From Moringa oleifera (taxonomy: Eukaryota > Streptophyta > Magnoliopsida > Brassicales > Moringaceae): a DNA stretch of 64,000 bases. Under the pieces are notes generated by a model, which saw only the letters and a list, made by a program, of their open reading frames with translations, was not told the origin of the DNA and made no database searches. Shown here one piece after another: positions 1-11,639 of this stretch. Every line of letters starts with the position of its first letter. The first letter of the stretch is position 1. The position numbers and the translations under genes were made by a program. The DNA is taken from positions 372,001 through 436,000 of the forward strand of contig JAJFZO010000889.1 in NCBI GenBank assembly GCA_021397835.1. Reading direction: 5' to 3'.

Positions 1-1740
1 TTGCAAGCCTTCTCAAATTTTTCTATGATCACATTGTGTACCATCACCCCCTTGAACTTAGCCCTAAGATGTAAACCAAGATATTGCAAAGGGAGAGTTC
101 TTATTTTACAACCCAACAAGCTTGCCATGAGAGTACAGTCTAGCTTTTCCCCAAGTGGAATTAACCATTTTTTTGCAAGTTATTTTTCAGCCTTGTTGCC
201 TCGAAACATAGCAAAATGCCCTTTAGATTGATTAATTGCTCTTTTTTGCCCCCACATTATCCTGATTGCTAACACCTCAAAAAATAGTTTATGCACATTA
301 CTCATCAAAATGAAATTCCTTGAAGAGCCTTATCATGGCTTCCTTCAGTATAGTCTAGTGTCTTTTGGTGAATGTGATAGTAAAGCCTTTTGGATTGGTG
401 CTTATCTCTTTTACATCATGCAATGCTCTCAACACCTCTTACTTTGCAAACAGCAAGTCTATTCTCTAGCTTTTCTCTTCAGCTAATGATAAACTTTATG
501 ACTTTCAACCTTGGCCTCCATTTACTTTTTTTTTTTTTTTTTTCTGTAAAGCTGCTTGTAAGAGTCTTTAATCCCTTATTTTTCCTCTTTTCCCCTTTCA
601 ACATCAACCCTTCTTATTTTGTATCTTGATAATTATATATTTGAGATGCATTAGCTATCTAATGAAAGAATCTCATATTTCCATCCATTTCTTTTAATCA
701 TAAGGCCCAGGATTATTACGACGACAAAATTTCTTCTATCTTTGCCATCAAACTTAACTCCTTGTTAACCTTTGCCTTTTGATTCCTAATCTCCTGATAC
801 ATACACTCCATCACTTGATCATCAATTTCATGAAATCTCCCTCCACAATCTTTCCTTCTTCTCTTTTGCATTCTCAAGTTTTTCCTTATTCCATATGCAT
901 CTCATTCTTCACTTTTTTTTTTTTTTTAAAGTTCAACAACCACCACAAAGCTTCGTTTGACATCTTCTTATCAATCTTCTCACCAACTAATGAAATCTTG
1001 GCTTCCAACCACATGTTTCTCAAACTTGAATGGAATGGGTTCCCATTGCTGCATCCTCATCTCTAATATTATAGGGTGATGATCCGATGCATGCCTAGGT
1101 GGAAGCCTTTAATGTAGCTTTGGGAATGCTTCCTCCACTAGTAAGACACCCAAAACTTGTCTATGCAAGTCATGGATTGGTTTTCCTTTAGAGTAGACCG
1201 TGTAAACCCTTTTAATGAAGGTAAATCTTGCATTTCTTTCTAACTATCAAACTCTTAGAACTCATGCTATTGCCACTGGTCATTCCACCTATTGTCTCAT
1301 GTGAGTATGATATCATATTAAAGTCTCCTCTAGCTACATATGGTAGCTTCTACCTCCTCCTAAACTTTAGTTCCTAGGTTTGTCTATTTTCCTCATCACT
1401 TTTCTCTTACACGCACATGAAAACCCACTCAATCCCTTTTTCTCCCATCATAAAAACCAAGACATTGATGTTGTCCTCACCCAACTGTTCTTCAAAGTGC
1501 CTATTTTATTATTCCATGCAATTAAAACTCCACACAATTTACATTGAGCCTCCTAAGCCCACTACTCGAACCCTCATTGCCTTTATTAACTCTTTACCAC
1601 GCCACCATTCATCTTGTTTGAACTACATTTAGCAATTGGTATATTCTCGATGGATATTGTTAACTTGGTTTCTGTGATATGTGGTTTATTTCTAGCTCAT
1701 CCTTTCAGACTTGGTAGAAATCATTATGACTACGTCCAAC
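1..1740 (-). mobile_element. LINE-1 type non-LTR retrotransposon remnant (endonuclease and RT)
   Basis: The minus strand translates, through stops and frameshifts, into recognisable plant LINE-1 pol. In order from high to low coordinates there is an endonuclease segment with GDFNMIS (about 1340), an SDH/HPIILE-like endonuclease end followed by PIPFKFEKHVVG (about 1085-1000), an ALWLKEMDGNMRFFH block (about 700), and the RT block LLGCKIRTLPLQYLGLHL (about 140-60). These correspond to the family patterns GGDFN, SDHxPI, VWLKEGDxNTxFFH and YLGLPLG. The 3' half lies beyond the left edge. Many stops make it dead. Family identity is firm, but the upper boundary is approximate. Confidence 0.8.
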
Positions 1741-1776
1741 TATCACTTGGAATCTCCTCTATATTGTTTTTGAAAT

Positions 1777-1780
<4 letters not shown>

Positions 1781-1825
<45 letters not shown>
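1781..1825. repeat. (TA)n microsatellite
   Basis: An uninterrupted AT dinucleotide run of about 22 units lies just beyond the 5' end of the LINE remnant. Confidence 0.97.
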
Positions 1826-1827
<2 letters not shown>

Positions 1828-1829
1828 TG

Positions 1830-4085
1830 AAACTAATTAATCATTTACTAGGATTGATGTTCTCTTGGTTGGAAGGATGTGGAGGTTATAGGTTTCTATT
1901 TCTCCACCCCTTTTTTCTTGACTAAAACTTGATCCATTTTGCTTTTTGAGTTTTATATTTTTATGAACCCCATCAGTTTCAACCAACTATTAAGCAAGTG
2001 CCGACTTCATTTAGTTTATTCTTGGTTATTAAATTCAACGCTCGTGGATTATTCATTACTCTAATAAACTGATCGATCGGATTAATTTAGTTAATAAAAT
2101 TTGATTTTTTTGGTCTTTTAGTAGTAATTCGTTTTTTAATTAATTGGTTTTCTCAACCGAACCAACTGAAAAATCAATCTTTTTGGCATTTTTTAATCAA
2201 TACTAGTATTCACTATTATATTATTAATCAATATTTAAATTTTGGTTATTTGGTTACCGACCAAATCGACCAAGAAAAGATCAATTTGGTCTGATCGGTT
2301 TTAATCTTTTTAACAAATTGGCGAATTCAGTTTTCGAAATGTTTAGATTGAACGACTCGAATGCTCACTCTTATTTAGCGGCAACCAAAATTAGATAGAC
2401 AAAATCGTCTCTTGGAATTTAAGGCGATCTTTGTGGCAAACAAAACAAATCTTGCATGCATTATTGAAGTCCATTAGCTCTTTTATTGTTGTCTTGAGTG
2501 ATTTTTGAAGAAGAACCATAGGAGATTAAAACTTACTTCTATCACTATGATATTGGGAGAACAAAGTTGCATATTTTATTAATTTTTTATTGTAGATATT
2601 TAGGTAATTTTGAATGTTCAAGAGGGTTTGTTAGGGTTTAAGTAAGGTCTAGGAGTTCAGTTTTCCTATTTGAGAGTGTGTTTGGGGCTTATATGAGAGC
2701 CACTTACATAGGAATTTCATGTAACATTTTTTAATAACCATGGTATCTATTGAATTGCCTCAGCCATTTTAGACCATTTTATCAGTGGGAAACTCGAAGC
2801 CCAACAACCAATTCACTGGGCCTTGAGTTTGACGACCAAGAACAAATTCAATGGCCCTAAGGAGATTTAGACATGAACATGGCCTTCAAATTGATACTTG
2901 CTTACAAGTGGTTAAACCCCTTAAGTTGGGATTTGATATAACATATTGATAATTATGAAATTTGGGGGTCAATTGAGATCAAAGATTTCTAGTGTTGGGT
3001 TCTTGTATTTCTAATATCTCTTTTGGTTGATAGTTCTTCAAGATTATTAGTGCACAATTGCGGCAGTTCCATTTTTGAAATACACATAAAGTGCTTGCAT
3101 TTGTCAATCCTTATCTGCAAATTTTGGGTAGTATAGACATACTTACTGTTGCTAGAAGGCCTTCTAAAATTTTCAGTAGTGTCTGGAAGATTAAATTAAA
3201 TGGACTTTTGTATATGTCCATGAACCTAAACATCCATTCAGCAAAAATAATTCAAGTTTATTTTGGAATACCTTGTCCTTTTTCTGGATATGGGAGTTAA
3301 TCAAGCATACCAAGTTTCTTTCTTTTGGAACTTCAAGTCACTTAAAACAGTTTTCATTACATATGTATTGGATGCGTATCGTTCTTATCTGTTGTTATAG
3401 GTGGAAGGACATCTATAAAGAATGTATTCATAAAAAACTGTGTTTACTGTTTTCTTCATGGTCTTTTTAGAAAATACATCTTGAACATGTACCTAAAACT
3501 GACTTTGAACTGAAGTGAGGAAAAGAAGTTAAATGTTCTAGTTGTAAAGACCTGTAGTTGATGGTTTAGTATGACACATAGTGGGGGAAGGCTCATAAAT
3601 GATCTGTGGCCTGTAACAATTTAGTGTGTGCTGTATAGATGCAACTCAACCAAAACAACAGTTAACAATTTGGACTTGGGCTTGTTTGAATCAACCAACA
3701 AATAAGAACTGTGTAATTTGTGTTTTCCACCCTCTGGAACTATGGATAAGCCCAAGGACATACAGAACTGAAGCAAACCAACCAATTTAGGTTCCAGTGA
3801 ATCTTTTCTTGGGTACTATTTATGGGGATCTTGACATGTAGCAGTCAATTAGTTGCTTGTTTGAAATTCTGGGTGTATACACTGATTTTTGTTGTGCACG
3901 ATAAGAGAATAAGTCTTCAATTTAATGTTGCTTATCATCTTCATTTTGTATATTCATTGTTGGTTTATGAGGATCCTTCTGCATCCGTCATCTTCTTTGC
4001 TTTATCTGTTAAATGAATTTGCTACTGTTAAGCTTTTGAATATACCTGGGCAACCATAATCTGATATCCTGTGAACATTGTCCAG
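1830..4085. other. Non-coding, AT-rich, possibly intronic
   Basis: No open frame with coding character was seen on either strand. The right end is T-rich and stops at an acceptor-like ttgtccag just before the exon at 4086, so this stretch, and the LINE before it, may be intron of that gene. No other element was recognised. Confidence 0.4.
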
Positions 4086-4488
4086 ACCTGAATCTTTTGA
4101 TCAGAAAGGGCTGCTGTGCGATCCCCTTGAACCAGGAGGATTGTATCCAATTAGAAAATCGCAAGATGCTGCAGTTGGTGCTCTTGTGCAGATGTTGAAG
4201 AAAGCTCCACCTCTCTGTCAAGACTTTTCCTGTTCGATAAATGTTTCAGGGGCTTCCAGGCCTGAAATATGGAAGAATGGCATCCAGGAGACAAACCAGA
4301 GTTGCGAGGCACCAACTGTTGCGTCTTCAGGTCTTGTTGCATCCAAGACAACAGCTGATGCATTGGAAGAACTTCAGAGTTACAAAGAGATGAAAAACTT
4401 GCTACTTAGTCAAGGCAGTAAGTCTTACATGTTGGACAAGTATGCCTCTACTTCAAAATCTCCCAGCAGAGGTGCAGCTGGATTTTGA
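4086..4488 (+). CDS. Terminal exon of an unidentified spliced gene
   Basis: An open frame of about 134 codons runs from a splice-acceptor-like ttgtccag to a TGA at 4486-4488. Its base composition is clearly richer in G+C than the flanks. An in-frame TGA at 4072-4074 closes the frame just upstream and there is no convincing ATG, so it reads as a 3' exon whose earlier exons are intronic distances away or off the left edge. The product is hydrophilic. It has a segment AVGALVQMLKKAPPL and a predicted helical KTTADALEELQSYKEMKN, then ends SPSRGAAGF. I do not recognise the family and assign no function. The following 450 bases look like a 3' UTR (T-rich, with a short TA run). An isolated exon fossil remains possible. 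Confidence 0.55.
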
Positions 4489-5829
4489 CTTATGTTGATA
4501 TGGATCCTTTGGCATATGTACAGCACTATGTCTCAAGAGATGGCTTCATGATATACAGCTGAAGCATGGTTTAACAGAGCTTAGTTTTCTTTCCTTTTCG
4601 TGTACATATATATATATATATATGCAAGTATGTACAGGTTTATGCACGAAGACAGGGTTATGGCAGTGGTATTGTTCGATGACTTTATCACTTAAAAACA
4701 TAAAAACTGTTCTCTTCTGGGATTGTTCATAACTGTATAGAGCATCCATGCTTGGTTTGGCATTCATGAAGCCACAATATATCAATTTTCTTAAATGTCC
4801 TTATTTATTTATTTATTATTTTCCATGTGTACAGTTTCCCTTGTGCTTACGTAAACACTTGTTTTGGTATGCACATACCTTATAAATGAAGATCAGCTGG
4901 TATTGGATTTTGTTAGTTTGTTATGAATTGTCTAGTTTATGGTAAATGTGGTGGCAGGTTTTGGTTGTGTTCGTTTTTATACAAAGCAAATAAGGTTTAG
5001 GTCTGTGTAATATATGATTTTCCTGTATGTTGATCCAGCCGAAAGCTTCTCTTTCAGGGATGGGTTTCTTTTGGCTAAAAGCTGGAGTTTTTATGATGCC
5101 AATGATGTTATTGATAGAATTTTCCTTAGCAAACAACTGATTTTTTATGTGATATTGCTTATTTGCTCAACAGTACTTATTTTTATTAAATTTTTGAAAT
5201 TTGAGAATTTATTTTACTTATTTTTTTTTTAAAATTCAAGTATTTTTAATTAAATTTTAAAATTTTAATTAATAACATTAACTTAGATGTTTAGATTTTG
5301 TTTACGGTTTTTTTTTGAATTTTTTTTTTAAATTTTTATGATTTTTGAGTTGAATTGATTAAAAAAGAAAAAATTAGTGTTTATATGATGCAACATAATT
5401 TATATATTCAAATTATCTATAAAATAAATAAAAATGATAATAATAAATAGAAAATTACATGTATAACTTAAAATTGACTAAAAATTACTTCAAAACACTC
5501 AAGAAAATTTTTATTATAAATATTTTAGTTTTTGATAGTCCCATTCTAATTTTGATGTCAATTGATCATAAAGCTAGTTAGTATTAATATAATTATAATA
5601 CCAACTATACTTAAGATTGAATTAACTACTCTAGTCTCATATAAATCTCACTTTATTAGAGTTCCTAATCCAATTCTGCTCACATATCACAAAGCCTTCA
5701 AGTAAATCTAGCTTCATCTTTCCACATTGTTATTCTAGCTAGTTCTATAAAAAGCTTCTGTGCTTTTTTAAGAGAACAAAAGAAATTCTTGAGGTCACTT
5801 TAAATTTTAGTTGGGTACAAATAAGAATT
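4489..5829. other. Probable 3' UTR, then AT-rich intergenic DNA
   Basis: The first part follows the terminal exon and contains a short (TA)n run near 4605-4622 and T-rich tracts that could serve in polyadenylation. From about 5200 the sequence becomes extremely AT-rich without coding signal. Any 5' LTR of the copia element starting near 5830 would lie here, but I could not match it to the 3' side. Confidence 0.4.
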
Positions 5830-8800
5830 TGATAATACCTTATATAATATTTATTTAATGTGTTACCATTAAAGAATTTTACGAATCACTTAAAAAAAGT
5901 ATAAAATTGAATATGCATGACTCAAAGTTCATAATTGTCAAAATTTTCGAGTGTGTCATGGTGGATTCCAAGCCTATCATAAAATAAGTTGAAGAGCTTC
6001 AAGTATTGATTAATTACTTTCAAGGAGTTATATAATTAATTAACATTTCCAGATGAGATCAATAATTTTAAGATTTACCATAAATATAAGGCAATGTTCA
6101 TTGAGGATTATGTATTTATGTTACAAATTGAAGAAGAACATTAAAAAGGAGACAAAAATTAAGCACCTATCATGGAAGTCAAGGCTAACATGGTTAAAGG
6201 CAAACTAAAATTTTAAAAATTCAAAAGTAAGAAAATTGCAAAAAAAAGCTGTTAATCTTCATGCACCACATGGCAAAGATTGAGTGAAAAGATAGGACAC
6301 AAGGAAATGGACTACAGACACAAGAAAAATCAAAATACAAAAGCCAATGTTATGGAGAGTCTTGATAATGATGAATTGGTTGCTATTGTGACAGAAGTCA
6401 ATATAGTTTTCAATGTCAAGGGATGGTGGATCGATATTGGAGCCATAAGGCAAGCTTTTTCAAATAAAAATGTATTTTTTTTGAGTATAATAAGATTAAA
6501 GATGATGAAAAGCTCTATATAATAAATTTGTCCCCATCAAAAGTGGAAGGCAAAGGCACAATCAAGATGAAATTTACTTCTAGAAAAATTGTTAGCTTTG
6601 TGAATGTGCTATATATACCTAAAATTAGAAAGAACTTAACTTTTGATCTATTTCACAGTGAAAAAAGGTTCAAACTTACGTTTAAATTTGAAAATTTTGT
6701 CTTAACTAAAGGTGGAATATATGTGAAAAAAAGTTATTTAACTAATGGGTCATTCAAACTTAATGTAATGGTTACAATTGTTATTAATGATAATAAGAAT
6801 AAAGCTTCCACTTACATTATTTATTTATTTTTTGATATATAACATGCTAGATTAGGTCATGTTAACTCTAGGTCTTTAAAAAAAATGGTTAATTTAAGTT
6901 TGATACCAAGAGTTAGCTTTGATATTAAACATAAACGTGAAGTATGCATAAAATCAAAAGTTAGATAGGAAAAATTATAAATCTTCTCAAAAAAGATCAA
7001 AAGAATTACTTGTTTTAATTCATAATGATTTTTGTGATTTTAAATGAATACCAACGCGTGATGGAAGTAATTATTTCATTATGTTTGTTGATGATTGTAG
7101 TAAGCATTGCTATATTGACTTGATTAAAAGTAAAGATTAAGTTTTTGAAAAGTTTAAGATTTATAAAGCAAAAGTTGGAAATCAATTTAAAAGAAAATTA
7201 AAATAATTAAGTCAAATAGAGGTAGTGAATATGACTTTGATGCTTTTGTTGATTTTTATGCTTTGCATAAAACAATTCATCATACTAGTACATCATTTTC
7301 ACCTCAGTAAAATGGTGCAATTAAAAGGAAAAGTAAAACATTGACAGCATGATGAATTCCATATTAAGTAGCTTCAGACTTCCTTATAATTTAAAACGTT
7401 AAACCTTACTTATTATAAATTATACTTGAACATAATTTTAATTAAGAAGATAAATAATTCTCTTTATGAAGTATGAAAAGGACGTTTACTAATTTACAAA
7501 ACCCTTAAAGTGTGACATTACTTAGTAAGATCTTAATTCTTTTATCAAAAAAGAGTAAATTAGGACCTAAAACTATTGATTATGTATTTAATTATTATAT
7601 ATTGTAGTGCTGCTTATAGATTTACAGCCATTAAATTTGAAAAGCTAAATGCATATAATAATATTATTGGATCCAATGAAGTTAAATTCTTTAAAGGAAT
7701 TTTTAATTGCAAAGGTAAAAAAAATAAATTCATCAAAAGAATGAGTGTGTGAATACAAGTAAGATGAATCATCTTCTTCAAATCGCCAATAACAAGATAT
7801 AAAACTTAAACAAGAAAAAAGAATAACTATTCGAAAGAATATTGAACCAAACTTTATAAGTTTCTTAATAAAAGAGGAACGGTAAACTTATAAAGAAGCA
7901 TTGATTTCATAAGAAGCTACTTAATGAAAACAAGCCATCAATAGTGAAATTGAATTTATTTTGCAAAATCACAAATGACAATTGGTTGATTTACCGCTTG
8001 GTTGTAAATGAATCTTGAGGAAAAAGTTTAAAGCTAATAGTACTCTTCATAAATATAAGGCATGTTTAGTTGCTAATGATATCGACAAAAGGAAAGGTTA
8101 GATTATTTTCATATTTATTCTTTAGTCTTAAGAACTATATCAATTAGGATATTAATTGCAATTGTTACTTTATATATACAACATGAATATATATCAAATG
8201 AATGTTAAAACAACTTTTCTAAATAAAGAATTAGATGAAGAAATATATATGGAACAATTATAAGATTGTGTTGCTAAAAATCGACAACATAAACTTGTAA
8301 ACTTATTAAATTAAATTACTGACTTAAGCCAACACTAAAGTAGTAACATGAAACATTTGATCATGCATAACCATCACATGAATTTCAAATTAATGAATGT
8401 GACAAATATGTATACATTAAGAACATGAAAAATTTTTGTGGGTTAATATGCTTTTTTGTTGATAACATGCTTATAATGGGAACAAGTAAATGTAATAAGT
8501 TCAACAAAAAAGTTGTTGAATTCAATGTTTGACATGACGGATTTAGGTCAAATAAATGTGATTTTAGGTATACAAAACAAAATAAATAATGAAATTACAT
8601 TCTTACACATCCTATTATATTGAAAAATTAATGAAAAATCAAACTAATTGAAAACTTATAATAATTTTATTTGATGCAAATTACAAATTACTGAAAAATA
8701 TAGGCAATATAATTTGTCAATTGAAATACTCCGAAATTAATCATTAGAAGCTTAATGTACCTAATGAATTCCATTAAATCAGACATTGGTTATTTAATAA

Positions 8801-9845
8801 GCAGACTTGGTAAATATACAAGCAGTCATGGAGTTGATCAGTAGAATGCATTAGTCAGAGTTTTAAGACATTTGAATTATACTTTAAATACCCATTATAT
8901 AAAATATCCACTTGTCTTAGAAGGATATAGCGATACTAATTAGATATCCAATAACATAGATACTAAATTAAGTAGTGGATATATTTTTACATTATGTGGA
9001 GCTACTATGTCATGGAATTGCTTTACATAGACGTGTATAACATATTTTATTATGGAATATGAATTTATAACGTTAGATTAAGTTGTTGAAGAAGCAAAGT
9101 GGCTAAAAAATTTGTAAGCCTATGATAGCTATATATACACATTTTGATAGTATGGTAGCGCAATTAGAGCTAATAATAGTGTATACAATAAAAAATCAAG
9201 ACATGTTAAGCGTAGACATAATACAATTAGTTACTTTTTGATAAAGTGATCTAGTCAAGCCTTTGACAAAAGGTCTCCTAAGAAAGCTAATTATATTTTC
9301 ATCGACGAATGGATTGAAAGCCAATAATGAGTAAAAGTGGGCAAACCAGTTAGGTAATACTCAAATAGTATAACACATATTTAAGTCACTTACATGATAG
9401 TAATGTGTTAGTACATGTGATTAAAAACATGTATAAGCATTTAATGAAAACTATAGGAGTTTTAAGAATTTATAATAGTGTCACCTATATGATAGTAAAT
9501 ATGAGATCGCATTTATGAGAATGAAAAGAAAAAACATGACTAAGTTTCTAAAGCCATTATGAAACTAGGATACTTTTAGGATCAAAATGAATATAACTAT
9601 GAAAATATACAATATAAAGATATATGATGTGTGAGATTTATTGCTTTGATTTAGAAATAATAAACATTTCAAGATCAGTTATATTCATCGATTTCGTAAG
9701 TTACTTCAAGAGATTATCACTAAGATAAGTTCAAGTCTATATCAACACTTCACCCGATGTATAACATGTCTATATTTCTCTCAAAAATGATTTTGTACTC
9801 AAGTTAATATATTAGTATTAAAGTTTAACTTCAAATATTGGATAT
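5830..9845 (+). mobile_element. Ty1/copia retrotransposon body, degenerate
   Basis: Read through many stops, the plus strand gives a colinear copia polyprotein. A gag-like region comes first (about 5840-6250). A protease/pre-integrase part follows with WWIDIGAIRQAFSNKN (near 6425) and VNVLYIPKIRKNL. Next come HARLGHVNSRSLKKMVNL (near 6845), integrase with MFVDDCSKHCY (near 7080), RT with KYKACLVAN and MNVKTTFLNKELDEEIYME (near 8060-8250), and RNase H with LEGYSDTN, SSGYIFT and EYEFITLD (8910-9080). It ends with VKPLTKGLL (about 9250). Domain order gag-PR-INT-RT-RH defines Ty1/copia. A 3' LTR seems to start at TGTTGAG, 9846. Confidence 0.85.
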
Positions 9846-10390
9846 TGTTGAGTATGTAAGTGAAAGGTTAACTTTAATCCCACGTCAAACTAAAAAAAAG
9901 AAGTTCAACCCCTATTTAATAATTTTGAATTTAAATGCCTGTTATCAACATCTTTTTTGAAATAAACAAGCTTGATTAAAGGGATAAGTCTGAAAAATTG
10001 TGTATCCATATGCAAAACCACAAGTACTTATCTATAAATATTAAAACCTAGACACAAAATTTTAAAAAATTAATTTTATTTATAAATTTATTTAAAAAAT
10101 AAAAATTATAACTTTATTAACTTTTGAAATTTCAGTGTACAAAACTTGATACATGATTAAATCGTATTAATAGAGTACCTAAAGTATTTGGTACATCACA
10201 AAAAGAACGAAATATTTTATTTTAAATCAATATTAAATAAGTTTTTGTATTATTTTATTTCAATTGTTATTTAAGTTAGTACATTTAATTTATGTATTAT
10301 ATTTAATTATCATATGTATATATATTCAACAAATGTATGATTCATTATGTTTCATGTTAGACCAACATGCAATTCAATAAAATATTAATA
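9846..10390 (+). mobile_element. Probable 3' LTR remnant and AT-rich DNA
   Basis: The sequence begins TGTTGAGTATGTAAGTG directly after the last copia coding traces, as an LTR should (TG start). No matching 5' LTR was found upstream of 5830, so its end is unknown and the stretch grades into plain AT-rich DNA. Confidence 0.4.
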
Positions 10391-10839
10391 CAGTACATTC
10401 CTTATATCAGACCTGCTTTGCACCCTTCGGGGTAAAATGCCACAAACAACCAGTTGCAGCCTAATCGTCAACGCCAAACTCAGTGATCTTCAAAGAGCCT
10501 AGAGTAGAGAGTCAAGCATCAACCCGAAAGAGCATAGTTTTAAGACATAATATAGGGTATGTATTAGAACTTACGGCACTCAGGATGTGACTTAAATTGA
10601 AGAATTGAACTCCGTAGAAGAGACACATTAACACTAGCGTGGGATTGATTAACATTATATGACCAAAAAGAGGTACCCAATTACTCTTTATGTCTGTGTC
10701 AGAACAAAAAGAAAAAAAGACACTTATCCTATCATAAAGAAGAAAATGAGAAAGCAAGGCCGCAAAGTGGGAATTGTTTTGTGTTTTAGAAAGGGGAACA
10801 TTGTGCATGCCAGTTAGCAGAGCTGTTACTTATTGCTAC

Positions 10840-11510
10840 TAAGTTTAAAGGTTCCCATGTGATTGATGAAGCAGTCTTTTTCATATATGCCTTTAATCAT
10901 ATCAATGGACTTTGTACAAAATTACAAGTTGTTGATTTCTTGATTGCTGCCCACCTGCCTACCGGCATGTCACATCGCTGTGAATTAGTTTCCAAACTTA
11001 GATATTCATTTATCCCATAGGCATCACTACCTGACCTGATAGCATTGTGATAAAGGCTTGTACATGTAAATGAAATCAGTTAAAGAGTAATTCAGCGAAG
11101 AGCCAAAGCAAGCATTCAATGATGTGAAGACGACTTTAATTTTTTCTTTTTTTGGTATCCAAACTGGTTGAGAGACGTTGAAATCGTTCTCTCTTTTCAA
11201 TAATGTGAAGAGTTGAGATATTTATTTTTGGGTATCCAAACTGGTTGAGAGATGTCGAAGTCTTTCTCTCTTAAATCGAGTGAACTTAAAAATATCTTAT
11301 ATTAAAACTCTCAATCCGTAAAAAGTAAGCACAGAAGCCTGGTTTCATTATAAGGAGCTGAATACTTTTGATGGAATAAAAACTAGGGAAGATGAGAGGG
11401 AAGAGTAGTGCTTGAAAGCTAAGGATAGTGGAAAAGTTGCTTTTGCTTGCTGCTGCATGCAATGCATAGATTTTGACAACTACTAGTGCTGTCCATGGTA
11501 ATTGCAATTA
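10840..11510 (+). repeat. Orphan copy of the ATL gene 1 downstream flank
   Basis: This stretch matches the downstream flank of ATL gene 1 (about 15985-16330) in order. Shared blocks include acaaaattacaagttgttgat against acaaaattacaggttattgat, the gcctgc/cctgcc segment, and gttgcttttgcttgctgctg against gttgctttgcttgccgctg followed by a gatttgac/gaatttgac block. No ATL coding sequence precedes it, so it may mark a lost cluster member whose place is now taken by the copia element ending near 10390. The call rests on alignment by eye. Confidence 0.45.
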
Positions 11511-11639
11511 GTTGATACGAAAAATCAAAATGAAGTGACGTTGTAAGCCTAGCTAGCTGAATTCAATGGTTTATTGCCACTCAAATCCTTACATTTTGAA
11601 ATAGTCATCATGTTATTCCACACTACAACCAAAGGTACA

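Noticed and set aside
6280..6842. Plus-strand frames that could be read as small independent genes
   Set aside because: They are the protease/pre-integrase part of the copia element at 5830-9845, with family motifs in the right order.
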